Positions 21,489-33,699 are shown, counted from the first letter of the stretch. The stretch is DNA of 64,000 nt from Antennarius striatus (GCF_040054535.1 NC_090780.1:13111501-13175500), one strand, 5' to 3'. A program made the numbers and translations. Notes: generated by a model not told the origin, from the sequence alone.

Positions 21489-22070
21489 TACAGGTACAGC
21501 AAGTCTGAAAAATAGAATATGATAGTTTGGGAGAGGGTCTCTGCCTAGGATTTGTGGTCGTGGGTCTTGATGTCCTCGTTCCAGTCTCAGTTCACTCCCT
21601 GTGAAGCTCCTCCAAATTGCTGGATGGATTTTGCTGGATAATCCTCTCCCGGCTGTGGGAATCCTTGCGGCTGGTGCACCTTTTCCTACAGCTTTCTATG
21701 AACGGCTTGGACACATCACTCAACAAGCTTGTTGAGCAATGCCCTTTCATGGCTTACCTTCCTTCTGGACATCAGTCTTCCCCATGACAGACCTGAACTG
21801 ATAGACCACTGAATGTTCAGGAACCCTCTGGTGTTCCGAGGTAATTTGCTGTGTGACACCATAACTTTACAATTTTGAACTTGATCACAGTATTCCAAAT
21901 TTCTGAAACACTGAATTTGGGTTTTCATTATTTCCAAGTCATAATGATGGAAATGTCAGTGAATTAAGGCTTGAAATACTGATGTATGTGAAATAAACCT
22001 GCAAGTTTCACTTTCTGAAAAAACAAATTTTTAACTTTTTCATAATATTTTAAAAACATTTTTTAGATGT
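21489..22070. mobile_element. Non-autonomous DNA transposon remnant (Tc1/mariner-like)
   Basis: Both ends resemble inverted repeats of a family I know from many teleosts: TACAGGT...AGAATATGA at the left, and the complement of ATATTATGAAAAAGTT at the right. The interior contains GGCTTACCTTCC and CAGTCTTCCCCATGA, also typical of it. It has no transposase frame. It lies just downstream of the srsf3 poly(A) signal. Superfamily assignment is tentative. Confidence 0.5.
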
Positions 22071-22140
22071 ATTTGAACTGAAATTTCTCAAAATACAAGA
22101 ACAGAAAAAACCTTAACTTATTTTGTACTCAGCTGGAATT

Positions 22141-22664
22141 TTTATTGAGACTCTTCCATGTGATACCAAACAAAAAATGACAATGGAAAACGCGTTGATA
22201 CACTTCTCACATCAATGTCATGGTGTTGCATTTTGCGTGAAACATTGAGAAAATAGTAACTAAGTAGTTGGTTGAAAACATGTAGGCTTTCTTACAAACC
22301 CTTAAAAAACAAATGCTGGCATTTACACAATGGAAATAAGGAGCTAGTCAGACTACACTTTACATTCACTGAAAAATAACAACGACAACAAAACATGGGA
22401 GTAACTGGTGAACTGGAATGCTGGGCAGTATAAATATTTCAGGACTGATTAGATGGATATATCAGTACACATCACATCTGTACACACCCACTTAAATGTA
22501 TTTGATGATTCTAAACAAGGGGCAAAAACACTAAACTGTATGACTGTTTAAAAAACAAAAACGCACAAAAATGACCTTGTTGGCCATGCTGAAGTCCATC
22601 ATACAAAACGGCAACAAATGTACAACCGTACACACTCCGCTCCCGTCAAACCCGACGTGTCAGT
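22141..22664 (-). other. srsf3: srsf3 3' UTR with poly(A) signal
   Basis: Minus-strand AATAAA (complement 22141-22146) lies 0.52 kb after the srsf3 stop. No open frame. Confidence 0.65.
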
Positions 22665-25600
22665 CTACTTTCTGTCGGTGGACCTCGAGCGACTGCAGAA
22701 GATAAAGAGAATTGACAATGTTAGCTAGAATTAGATTATATGGATAAAACATCATTTTCAGCATTAATAAACTAAAACATCAGTTACATCAAGGATGTCT
22801 GGGTCTGTACGCTACGACCCAACATGCCTTAAAGCAGCTCCATCTTAAACTGACAAACTTACACTGGAACACAAATTTAAATGATTAAATTATCAAAATT
22901 ACCTCCTTGATCGTGAGAAAGACCTCGAAGGTTTGTGGTTCCTGTCCCGGGAGAGGGACCTCTCCCTCCTCCTGTCTCTGGAGAAAGACCTGTAAAAACC
23001 AAATCAACCATCTCATGAGGTAAATATTACAATTAATACCCTGCAAACACCTTGACACCCCACGTTTTGTCTCAGACCGTAGTGATTTGTTTCATGAAGA
23101 AACAACTGACAAGACATCTTTTGTTGTGGAGATCTGTAATATCAATGAACCAATCCACTGTGTTCGATTCTGAACATTTACACACAAACCCTTTAAAACG
23201 ATCATGTGCTATCCTGTTCAAGAAATACACTTCAACACACAATAGAACGTGACTTTAGACTAGGCTAAATGTTTAGCTATACATCAGTCTTAATCCATTC
23301 TTGTTTTCATCAACTATCATAAAGAAAAAAAAAAAAAAAGCACAACACCTCCACCAATCAACTTCATCAGAGTCCTTCCACGTACCTGCTGCGACTGCGG
23401 CTGAAGCTCCTCCTGCGTGGGGATCTGTGCAGGAAAAACACAAAGCGTCACGACCAAACACACACTCTGCACAGAGCTGCACTGTCCTAACCCCTTTCTT
23501 ATATGGGCCTCCAACACAGCCGTTTGTCAACTGCAGTAACTGAGAATGGAAATTAAAAATTCTGCATGTTTTTCCAGGAACGCTATCTCAACCTGAAAGT
23601 ATAACTCACTCAATGGACCTGTACATAAAGATGGAAGGTGCTTAGAACTGTTCTCACCTATCCCACAATGCCATGTGTATCTATAAGTGTCATCAATGTG
23701 AATTACATTCCAGTTTTTAATTCCTGGTGGTAGAGCAAGACATTCTCTAGAAAGAATGTCTATAAATGTTTGGGGTGAATGGGAAACAATGATAAGAACA
23801 AAAAGTGAGCGTCCTAACAAAATTAGCCTCATCAAAAAATCGAACGCCGCAATGTGGACTGGCCATGGTGCAGGAATAAAGAGGCACACTCAGAGGCCAC
23901 CATCTGTATGAAACTAGTTCATTACATGTCAAAGGGACCACAAAATGACTTAACCTAGAAACTGAAGCAATAAACAGGTCACACGGAATAAGTTGTGAAG
24001 TGACCAGACCAAAACAAAACCAACCATTAAATCGCACACAAAAAAATGTGATACTAATTTGGAGGTTGAGAAGATTTTTGGATTTGTATGACCTCATAAT
24101 TCTGCTCAGAGCCCCAAGATACATAAGATGAATGTCTAATTGTAATATCTTGAAATGTGAAGCTCCAGACTGATCCAAATAATAATAACCTTAAAAACCA
24201 GCTGACTCTTCACTTTCAAAATTGTAACCAGCAGTGTACTGAATGAAGCAGGAAAACTTACTAGTATTTTTGGTTTTCAACAAGCTAGATATGACGAAAA
24301 GGAGGCAGACTGTCGACCGGGTAGGTAGAATTGGTTGATTAGGACTGGCCAGATGCTGCAAGGTGATTAGGTGGCAGGCAGATGGGGGCTGGCTGTGGCT
24401 TTTTTCCTGCTTTAAATGGTTAGCCGAGGCTGCTGTTGGTAGGTTGTAGACATTTGGGAACATAATACGCCGATTGGTCGAGAATGTGAAGTGGGCCGCT
24501 GCCGTTTGGGTTAAGGTTGAAGGAAGAGGAGGTTGAGAACGGCATGCTGAGGAACCAATGGGTTGGTGGAACCTGATGACTGGCCATGCCTGGGTCATGT
24601 GACAGCACCAGCCAAGCTGATTGGGGCACGATGGTCAGCAGTCACATGATGCTGAAAGAGGGCTAGTTGACTGACTCAGAGGATGGTGAGAAGAGGCATG
24701 GTGGTGGCTCTGCAACGGGTTTCATTCTTATTAATATAGATGAAAAGTAAAAGGCATCCTCAAACAAAAGAAAAAATCATTACATTTGGTAACCCCCAAA
24801 ATGTCAAACAGATTATACTTATTCCAACATAGGATTTGCCCAGTTCTTTTTTTTTTTTTAAATAAAAGTAATTTTCCATGTTAGGAAGTTTTTAACCTTT
24901 TTGAGAATGCACAAAAATATAAACCCCCAAAAAAGCAGCTTAACTGCTTTACACATATGTACAGTCTCTAAGGCCGAATTCAAATGCATTTGCAATGGAA
25001 ATGCTTCTCTACAAATATATATGATAATGACTTAGTCCTACGTAATTCTCAAGTACCTGAATATGTGTAGTAGGCTTCATTACTAAAATGATTTCTAAAA
25101 TCAATGATAATGAAACCTTAGACTTTGGAACAACTATAAACGTATAATCAGAAAGTATATAGAAATGCCTATACTGGAGAAACTTAACCAATTACCAGGA
25201 CATAACACGTGGGTCATTGGGTGAAACCATTAAGTCACAAAGCACAAGAACACTGTTTCCTGTGACGGTCACTGTCAAACAACAACTGGGTCACCTTCGC
25301 CTGGGCGGTGGGCTGCGTCTCCTGTAGTCGTCCCGAGGTCGTCTGCCCCACGATGGAGGAGCCCCACGGGTGCGGCTGCGCTTCTCACCGTTAGATAGCT
25401 CGACTCGCACCCGGCAGCCACACATTGTCCTAATAAAATAACACATAGCATTAGTTTCACAGCACAAACAATGCTGACCAAACTTTTCTATGATTTGCAT
25501 GTACTGGATCTGTATGGACAGGGCCCTACCTTCCGTCAAGCTCCCGCACTGCATCTGTTGCATCTCTGGGGTCTTCAAATTCTACAAAGGCAAACCCAGG

Positions 25601-25732
25601 TGGGTTCCTGGCCACCCACACACTGCGCAGAGGACCATAGTAGCCAAACGACCTCTCCAACTCGGTCTTGTTTCCATTGTTGCCCAAATTTCCAACATAG
25701 ACTTTGCAGTCAAGAGGACAGTCACGATGCAT
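22665..25732 (-). CDS. srsf3: Serine/arginine-rich splicing factor 3 (SRp20)
   Basis: Smallest SR protein. It binds C-rich RNA, promotes exon inclusion and couples splicing to export through NXF1. Coding exons are 25732-25530, 25429-25295, 23424-23386, 22989-22903 and 22692-22665, all phase-compatible, giving 163 aa (human 164). The RRM (about residues 8-82) has RNP2 KVYVGNL and RNP1 GFAFVEF. The linker [20 protein letters not shown] precedes the Arg/Ser domain ([19 protein letters not shown]... to SRSRSTDRK). The N-terminus reads MHRDCPLD, one Ser shorter than human MHRDSCPLD. The first exon is non-coding and ends at 26370. The 1.87-kb intron between the second and third coding exons holds a candidate poison exon (24262-24709), and SRSF3 is known to autoregulate this way in mammals. 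The adjacent cdkn1a on the same strand preserves vertebrate linkage. Confidence 0.95.
24262..24709 (-). other. srsf3: Candidate srsf3 poison cassette exon
   Basis: Lies in the intron where mammalian SRSF3 carries its ultraconserved poison exon. There is a strong donor CTA/GTAAGT (exon end 24262) and two possible acceptors: GTTGCAG (start 24709, 448 bp, close to the human 456 bp) and CTCTTTCAG (start 24651, 390 bp). Either inclusion gives an in-frame stop within 12 codons. The interior is C-rich on the sense strand with many CNNC/ATCAACC-like motifs, as expected of an SRSF3 target. The exact limits are inferred. Confidence 0.5.
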
Positions 25733-26369
25733 GATTGGATCTGAAAGTAAATGACAATAAGGTGGATTGATGGGGCGACAATGGCTTAATCCTTGTTCGT
25801 GTGCTTCACGTTACACAAAAGAACTAAACTATATCTAGCTTGGTATTAAACGTATGTGTCGGATAGAATCCAACAAGGATGGTTCAATTAGTAATGCTTG
25901 AAAAAACATATTGAATTTGTTCAAGAACCGCCGCCGAAATCAGTGCTAAATGCCCAGAAACAAGGGGAGGCTTCTGGGCCTCCAAACCCGACATTATGCT
26001 AACTTTAGCCAAACAGGAAAAAGTCTACAGTATTCCAGTGTAAATTAGAAAGATCACATTTTAAATTTATTCCACTTTGGAAATTCTCTGGTTCTCATTT
26101 GTGCATCAGGTGATCAACAACTAATAATGATGAGCCAGGTTCATGTTAGCTAACGGCTAATCATCGAGTGCTAAAATGGCGGACGTCTTTCTCCGGCCGG
26201 GGAACGAGGAGACGCTAGCAACGTTAATCAAAGACTGGATTAAACTGGTACGGCAGTACAATCGATTTAGCACAATATTACATTTTAGAAACTTCTTCTA
26301 TGAACATAGTTTAGAAGTAAATACAAACTCCACCATGATAATAGTTGGCAGCTGAGACTGAACGTTTAC

Positions 26370-26460
26370 CTTTTAGAGCCGTTCCTCTCGGTAGTCGATG
26401 GAAAATGGCGTGACGGTTACTTTTTTGTGAGCACCGTCACTCGCTGGAGCGCTCTAAATT
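26370..26460 (-). promoter_or_regulatory. srsf3: srsf3 non-coding first exon and promoter area
   Basis: Donor CTAAAAG/GTAAACG puts the exon end at 26370. Just upstream is a YY1-type motif (plus-strand AAAATGGCG, 26402-26410). A second, AAAATGGCGGAC at 26173-26184, lies in intron 1. A minus-strand CCAAT is at about 26510. The transcript start is not resolved. Confidence 0.5.
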
Positions 26461-26881
26461 TTGCCTTCTACTATGGTGAAGGAACATCCCGCCTCTTTCC
26501 TTCTCTGATTGGATATCATATTCTAATATGGTGATCATTGGTTGAAATCAGAGGAGACCATCAGACTAAACCAATAAAAACTAGAATAGGACCAGCTATG
26601 GCTTTGCCATAGTATGACATCTGACATCACTTCCTTTCTATAAACACGTCTGTTATAATGAAAGTAACGTGAAAAATCAAACGATAGATAAAGCGGTATG
26701 AATTTTACCCAAATCAAATTCATCAGTAATTTGGTGTCAAAAGCCCAATCTTTAATATATAATGAAGTCGACAGCATTTGACTTGAAACTACTGTGTGAA
26801 TTGAGGGAAGGAAACCATCTCAGATCATCAAAGACCAAATTAATGAACCTTTGCCCAGAACTCAATGGATTAAAAAAAAAC

Positions 26882-26898
26882 ATTTTGTTTGCCTGAGT
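26882..26898. repeat. Target duplication of RTE LINE (left)
   Basis: ATTTTGTTTGCCTGAGT, 17 bp, identical to 31111-31127. Confidence 0.9.
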
Positions 26899-27089
26899 CT
26901 TCTTCTTTTCCTTTCGGCTTTTCCCTTCAGGGGTCGCCACTGCGAATCAGTTGCCTCCATCTAACCCTCTGATGTGCTCATTCCTGATCCTATCTATCTT
27001 GGTCCCTTACAAAGAGAACCTCAGCATCTTCATCTCTGCTACCTCCAGCTCTGCCTCCTGTCTTGTCCTCAGTCACACTGTCTCTAGAC

Positions 27090-27904
27090 CAGGGATTCCC
27101 TCACCTTGTTGGAGGTACCGAACCCTGCTGGTTTCATATGCTCACTCACCGAACCCTTTAGTAAAATTTATATTATTTTTTTTTCAAATTTAAGACATAA
27201 GTATATGTTTTACTGGTGAATTTAATGAATTGTGCAATAATGTCACCTTTTTCAAAGAACAAAACCAAGACAGTGCATGAACTCACATGAAATGACCTAG
27301 CTGCAAATCAGTGTGACTTCTGCTGTTATTGAGAGACCAGTTCAGATATGTGTGGCTTCACCTTGGCAAGTGCTACTCTGATGTCATTTTCACAGCAAAG
27401 TCTGTTTCTTTTGTTTTCCATGCAGCTGAAGGAAGTGTTCCTTTACTTTTGCCAGTGCGAGACGAGAGTTGCTCAACTTGACATTGCAAATCATGCAGAA
27501 CGCTGACTACCATCACATTCCATTAAACAGTACATGTAAATTCATGTCCGACCACTTTATTTTTTTGCTCAACATAGTTACTATGAATTAAAATATTAAG
27601 AAAGCAATCAGATGACATGCCATCATGACAGGCATAAATCAACTACTGAGTGCGCTAAATCCCATGTAGCACAGGTAGGCTAATCAATGTAGCGTGATCA
27701 CCGGCAGCCAATGACGGCTAAGGGGGGCGGGTCATCACGAATTGACACAATGTTTCAAACGTATACAATGATTTTGTGTATGTTCGGGAAAAACACCCGA
27801 CACATCGTGTCCGGTGTTTTGTCTTGACCTCAGTCTCCGCCGAACCCCTGAGACCGACTCACCGAACCCCTAGGGTTCGATCGAACTCAGGTGAAGAACC
27901 ACTA
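27090..27904. mobile_element. hAT (Charlie-like) MITE nested in the LINE
   Basis: 815 bp with imperfect terminal inverted repeats, CAGGGATTCCCTCACCT at the left and the complement of GGTGAAGAACCACTA at the right. It is flanked by a perfect 8-bp duplication CTCTAGAC at 27082-27089 and 27905-27912, the hAT signature. It has no transposase frame. Removing it restores the LINE sequence. Confidence 0.85.
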
Positions 27905-29734
27905 CTCTAGACCAAACAACATTGCTGGTCTCACCACAGTTTTGTACACCTTTAATTTTTGCTGAAACTCTTCTATCACACATCACAGCTGACACTTTTC
28001 TTCACCCGTTCCATCCTGCCTGTACACCTCTTTACCACACTCTCCATTGCTCTGGACTGTTGACCCTAAGTACTTAAAATCCTCCACCTTCTTGATCTCT
28101 TCTCCCTGTAACCTCACTCTTCCACTTGGGTCCCTCTCATTGACACACACACCCACCTCATGTACTCTGTCTTACTGTGGCTAACTTTCATTCCTCACCT
28201 TTCCAGGACAAACCTCCTCCTCTCTAGCTTCTCCTCCACCTGTTCCCTGGTCTCACTGCAGATCACAATGTCATCTGCAAACATCATAGTCCACAGAGAT
28301 TCCCGTCTAACCTTGTCTGTCAGCCTGTCCATCACCATGGCGAACAAGAAGGGGCTCAGAGCTGATCTCTGATGCAGTCCCACCTCCACCTTGAACTCCT
28401 CTGTCACACCTACAGCACACCTCACCACTGTCTTACAGTCCTCATACATGTCCTGCACTGCTCTAACATACTTCTCTGCCACCCCAGACTTCCTCATACA
28501 ATACCAGTTCCTCTCTGGGCACCCTGTCATAAGCTTTCTCCAGATCTACAAAAACACAATGCTGCTCCCTCTGGCCTTCTCTGTACTTCTCTATCAACAT
28601 CCTCAAAGCAAATACTGCATCTGTAGTACTTTTTTTTTGGTATGAAACCAAACTCCTGCTCACAAATTCTCACTTCTGCCCTTAGTCTAGCTTCCACTAC
28701 TCTTTCCCATAACTTCATTGTATGACTCATCAGCTTTATTCCTCTGTAGCTGCCACAACCCTGCACGCCTCCCTTGTTCTTAAAAATGGGCACCAGTGCA
28801 TTTCTCCTCCATTCCTCAGCCATCTTCTCACTATCTAAGATCCTGTTGAACAACCCAGTCAGAAACTCTACTGCCACCTCTCCTAGACACTTCCAAACCT
28901 CTACAGGTATATCATCAGGACCGACTGCCTTTCCACTCTTCATCCTGTTCAGTGCCCTCCTCACTTCATCCTGACTAATCTTTGCTACTTCCTGATCCAC
29001 AGCAGTCACCTCTTCTAGTCTTTGTTCTCTCTCATTTTCCATGTTCATCAACTCTTCAAAGTACTCTTTACATCTTGCCATCACACTACTGGCCCCTGTC
29101 AATAGGCTTCCATCCCTATCCTTAATTACCTGCTACATGTCCTTCCCATCCCTGTGTCTCTGTCTTGCCAACCTCTATAGATCAGTCTCTCCCTCCTCAT
29201 TGTCCAACCTAGCATACAGGTCATCATAAGCCCCTTGTTTGGCCTTTGCTACCTCTACATTCACCTTATGCTCCATCTCCCTGTACTCCTGTCTACTCTC
29301 CCCAGTCCTCTCAGTGTCCCACTTCTTCTTAGCTAACCTCTTTCTCTGTACACACTCCTGTACCTCCTCATTCCACCACCAAGTTTCCTTATCTACTTTC
29401 CTTCCACACCAAGTACTCTCCTACCTGTCTCCCTGATCACATTAGCTGTAGTTGTCAAGTCATCTGGAAGCACCTCCTGACCACCCAGAACCTGTCTTAA
29501 CTCCTTCCTAAAAGTCATGCAGCACTCTTCCTTTTTCAGCTTCCACCATTTCGTCCTCTGCTCTGCCTTTGCCCTCTTCATCTTCCTCACCCCCAGAGTC
29601 ATCCTACACACCACCATCCTATGCTGTTTGGCTACACTCTCGCCTACCACTACTTTGCAGTCACTGATCTCCTTCAGATTACACCGTCTACACAAGATGT
29701 AGTCTACCAGTGTGCTCCTACCACCGCTCGTATA

Positions 29735-30261
29735 CAATGCCTTGCGAAAGTATTGGCCCCCCATGAACTTTTTGACATTTTGCCTCATTTCAGGCTTCAA
29801 ACTTAAAGAAAACAAATTGAAAATATTTTTCAAGAATCAACATGTGAGACACAATCATGAAGTGGAACCAAATTTATCCAACATTTTATATTGAGTCTAC
29901 AAATAAAAAACTGAAAAGTAGGATGTGCAAATGTGAGACCAAATGACACACAGATGTACTCTGTTTGTCATTATTAGTCATTTAGGTCAACATTGGATCA
30001 TTCAGAAGTCATCAGGGAACTTCTGGAGTCGTTTAGCTGAGCTGAGAGAACAGGTGGCCGATATTTTTGCACATCCTTTTTAGTTTTTATTTGTAAACAC
30101 ACTAGAAAATGTTGAATAAATTTGGTTCCACTTCACGATTGTGTCTCACATGTTGTTGATTTTTGAAAAATATTTTCAGTTTGTTATCTTCAAGCTTGAT
30201 GCCTGAAATGTGGCAAAATGTCAAAAAGTTCTAGTGGGGGCAACACTTTCGCAAGGCACTG
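29735..30261. mobile_element. Tc1-like MITE nested in the LINE
   Basis: 527 bp with long inverted repeats of about 200 bp per arm (left CAATGCCTTGCGAAAGT, right complement CAGTGCCTTGCGAAAGT). TA dinucleotides flank it at 29733-29734 and 30262-30263. It is nearly a full palindrome and has no transposase. It interrupts the LINE endonuclease frame. Confidence 0.85.
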
Positions 30262-31110
30262 TAGGTCACCCTATGTTCCTGCCTCTTCTGGAAGAAAGTA
30301 TTCACTATAGCCATTTCCATCCTTTTTGCAAAGTCAACCACCATCTGTCCTTCTGCATTCCTCTCCTGGATACAAACCTGCCCATCACCTCCTCATCACC
30401 TCTGTTTCCTGCACCAACATGTCCATTGAGGTCTGCACCAATGACAACTCTCTCACTTCTAGGTATGCTCTGCATCACTTCATCAAAGTCCAACCAGAAT
30501 CTCTCCTTCTCCTCCAGCTCACATCCTACCTGTGGAACATACCCACTGACAACGTTGAACATGACACCTTCGATTTCTAGCTTCAGACTCATCACTCTAT
30601 TGACACTCTTTTGACCTCCAGGACATTCCTAACAAACTCCTCCTTCGAGATGACTCCTACTCCATTTATCTTCCTATCTACACCATGATAGAACAACTTG
30701 AACCCCGCTCCTAAACGTCTAGCCTTGCTACCTTTCCACCTGGTCTCCTGGGCACACAGTATGTCTACCTTCCTCCTCTGCATCATATCAACCAACTCTA
30801 CTTTTTCCTGTCATAGTTCCAACATTCAACGTCACTACTCTCAGTCCTATACTCTTGGCGTTCCTCTTCTCTCTCTTACTACGAACACACTTTCCTCCTC
30901 TCCTTCTTCGACCAACAGTAGTCTAATTTCCACCGGCACCCTGTAGGTCAACAGCACCGATGGCGGTCGAACCCGGGCCTCGACCGATTCGCATGTTTGA
31001 TTTGGCAAAAGTTTTAAGCCGGGTGCCCTTCCTGACACAACCCTCTGTATTTATCTGGTCTTGGGACCAGCACAATAAGACACTGGCTTGTGTCCTCCCG
31101 CGGCTACATT

Positions 31111-31127
31111 ATTTTGTTTGCCTGAGT
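31111..31127. repeat. Target duplication of RTE LINE (right)
   Basis: Identical 17-mer to 26882-26898. Confidence 0.9.
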
Positions 31128-32057
31128 AAATTGTTTTATAAAAATGGCGAACTTTAACAAGAAGTTATTTGATCACTCATCTTTATATATATTGTTATTA
31201 AATTTAGTGGACTGGTGAATCTGGTGCCAAATAAAAGTGAATACAGTTTTAAGATTCATCAGAGTATGTTTATGTTTCTTTATCACGAAAAATAGTAAAC
31301 CAAGTCAAATGAAATAAAAACATGGACAATTCACTATGTTCCACTGATCTAGATCCATATCTAGATCATAACCCAAATCTGAGAGATGAATTTATAAATT
31401 TGAAGAGGGGTGAAATTTACTGGATCACAGTATGGTAACAGAAAGGAGACGTGGCACTGGCACCAGTAAGTAGCTGAAATAATCAAATCAAAGACTGTAT
31501 TAATGAAGAAGGTCTTAGGTATCATGCAGTACAGTTTGGACATATCAGTGAGTAGAATATGGTCTACAATAAAATGAGATGAGAAATGAGATTAAAGTCA
31601 GTCATAGTATGTTGAAATCATGCAAATAATATCCGGGTGAAGACATCTTTTATATTGTGGAACGAATGTTCATGTTCAAAGTGTGTTTAAAGTTGTTTCA
31701 ATCAATCCACCACACTTTAAGAAAGTGTCAACTCTCATCCAAAAGGCTTCTTCAGTTATAATGGTGGTTGGTCTCAGCTTCTTAACACTGCTAGGTGTGA
31801 TCAGTGCTATTCATATTCCAACAACCATTGTCAAAACCCGTCTGGCTCCTCATAGATGGTTGTTGGGCATGAAAGGGAGTGTCAGTGTGGGTCGTCGAAA
31901 TGGAGTTTCATCGTATACAAAGAGTGGACATTAGCATGATTCACTTCACCTTAGCCAGTCGGATGAGTTATTCTTTTGGGTACTTTTGAAATTACCTGAC
32001 TGTAAATAGGCGATAGATAATGTCACAGACCAACTTAGACTACCCCCCCTTCTTTCA
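31128..32057. other. Intergenic, no gene seen
   Basis: AT-rich sequence. The part after about 31750 may be the diverged 3' flank of the Penelope-like element. Confidence 0.35.
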
Positions 32058-33690
32058 CTAGTCTCTCAAACATCTGTCCTGCCTGTTAAAAATCTGATCA
32101 TCGGTATCCTGAAATGTTCCTTGAGTTGACGGAAGACTGCTGAATTGGCTGTTATGTGTTGACCCATGTGCTCGTTGAGTGGTTGTTTGGTTTCTCCTAT
32201 TTCTCCTAATGTGAGCATTCCTCACATTTGTTTGCATACACAATGTTGCTCTTCCGGTTGTGTGGTGTGGGCTCTTTTGGTTGTACCAGTCTTTGCCTGA
32301 GGGAGTTGCTTGGCTAAAGAAAGGTCCAATCAGGAAATTCCCCACAAGTTTTCAGTGCCCTTTTCAGGTGTTGGTGTTCTTTCTCCTGGTCTTGGGTGCT
32401 GGCGGGTAACTCCAAGCTTGTGCTCCAGTGGATGGTGAGAGTCAAAAAGCAGGTAGTGATCCGTGTGTGTTGGTTTCCTGTATACCCCAACACTCAGACT
32501 TCTGTCATCTTCTGTGTTGACCTCACAATCCAAAAAGGATAATCTGCTGTCTTTTGCATCGTTTCTGGCAAACTTGATGTTGCTGTCCACCAAGTTGATG
32601 TGTTCGGTGAAAGGTTGCACCTCATGGGTTTTGATCTTGACCTATGTGTTGTCCACATACCGGAACCAGTGGCTCAGTGTTGCTCCGTTGGTCAGTTCCC
32701 TGTGTTCCATTTCTTCCATGTACAAACTGGCCAATAAGAGACCCCGGCGAGCCCATGGCACATCTGTGTTTCTGCATGTAGAAGCTCCCTCTGGAAATAG
32801 GTGGTGTTCAGGTAGAGGTCCAGAAGTTGGCAGATCTGGTCAGGGTTGAGGTTTGTTCTGTCTCTCGGGATGCCGTCTTGTATACCGCGCTGTGTCACTG
32901 TTTCCTCTGCCTCCATTGTGGGAACATATGTGAATAGGAAGGTGACATTGTACGATACCATGGTCTCATCTGTGTCTAGTCTCAGTCGTCTCACCTTTTC
33001 CACAAAGTTCTTGGAGTTCTGTACATGGTGGGGATTCTTCCAAACTAACCGGGCCAAGAATCTGGCTAAATTTTTGGCGCTGCTGTATGTGACTGAGTTA
33101 ATGCTGATGACGATAGGTCTGAGGGGGGCTCCTACTTTACGAATTTTGGGGAAGCCATATATGCATGAAACGGCTTCCCCAGGGTCCCGATGATGGTATT
33201 GCAAGTGGTTTATAGTTTTTTCCTTCTGTAAGAAATCCACAACCTTCTTTTTGTAGCTGCTTGTTGGGTCACAGGTTCTCACAAGCTATTCTGTCACTGA
33301 GTAAAGACATTCTCTTGCTGTGGTAAGCCGTTGTGTTCAGGATCACTATGCATCTTCCTTTATCTGGTGGAAGGACGGTGATAATCTGGTCCTTACTCTG
33401 TGTCATCACCGCCTTTCTTTCTTGGATGGAAGGATTTGAAGGGGTGACCTCAGCTTCAGATAGGGTTGCTGTTACCTTTAGCGTTTCTGCTTCTGTTGAG
33501 GAAGGGTCCTTGATGGCTTACTCTGTGGATGTAATGGGGTCCACAACCAGTAAGTGCTGTGGGGTGATGGCAAAGTTCAATCCTTTAGGAGGAAGTCCTT
33601 CTCTGGTTGGGTGTGTTATCTGTTTGATAAATTCCTCACCCATATGTCCTGTGTGTTGTCTGCAGTGAATAATGCCTGAATGATGGGGGA
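32058..33690 (-). mobile_element. Penelope-like retroelement with decayed RT and GIY-YIG domains
   Basis: Minus strand, order 33690 to 32058. The N-terminal segment (WVRNLSNR, PPKGLNFAITPQ), a linker (LPPDKGRC.VILNTTAYHSK) and the RT core (PCIYG-like CIYGFPKIRKVGAPLRPIV; NLNPDQICQLLDLYLNTTYF) are followed by EHINLVDSNIKF...LSFLDCEV and YRKPTHTDHYLLFDSHHPLE. A C-terminal GIY-YIG-type remnant (GEIGETKQPLNEHMGQH, 32100-32200) is in another frame. This order is specific to Penelope-like elements. Catalytic positions are lost: the first Asp motif reads SYNVTFLF (normally SYDVTSLF), and the YVDD box reads YVDN followed by a stop codon near 32640. There are several frameshifts, so it is a dead copy. 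Confidence 0.85.
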
Positions 33691-33699
33691 CATTTTAAT

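Larger units (their letters stand above)
26899..31110 (-). mobile_element. RTE-clade LINE (Expander-like), near full length but broken
   Basis: Non-LTR retrotransposon on the minus strand. From its 5' end at about 31110 it shows a leader, then an APE endonuclease: motif QETRWKG in 30592-30795, GADLNGHVG in 30305-30595 and GGRSTLVDYILCRR near 29700. Next comes a reverse transcriptase, with GKAVGPDDIPVEVWK and YRGIKLMSHTMKLWE in 28527-29102 and FADDIVICSE near 28270. The 3' tail ends GAAAAGAAGAAG next to the duplication. Frameshifts or stops separate at least four frames, so it is not coding-competent. A 17-bp target duplication brackets it exactly. A hAT MITE (27090-27904) and a Tc1-like MITE (29735-30261) are inserted inside it. 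Without them it is about 2.9 kb, a plausible RTE length. Confidence 0.9.

Noticed and set aside
28774-29436. Plus-strand frames across the LINE
   Set aside because: Antisense shadows of the RTE reverse transcriptase frames.
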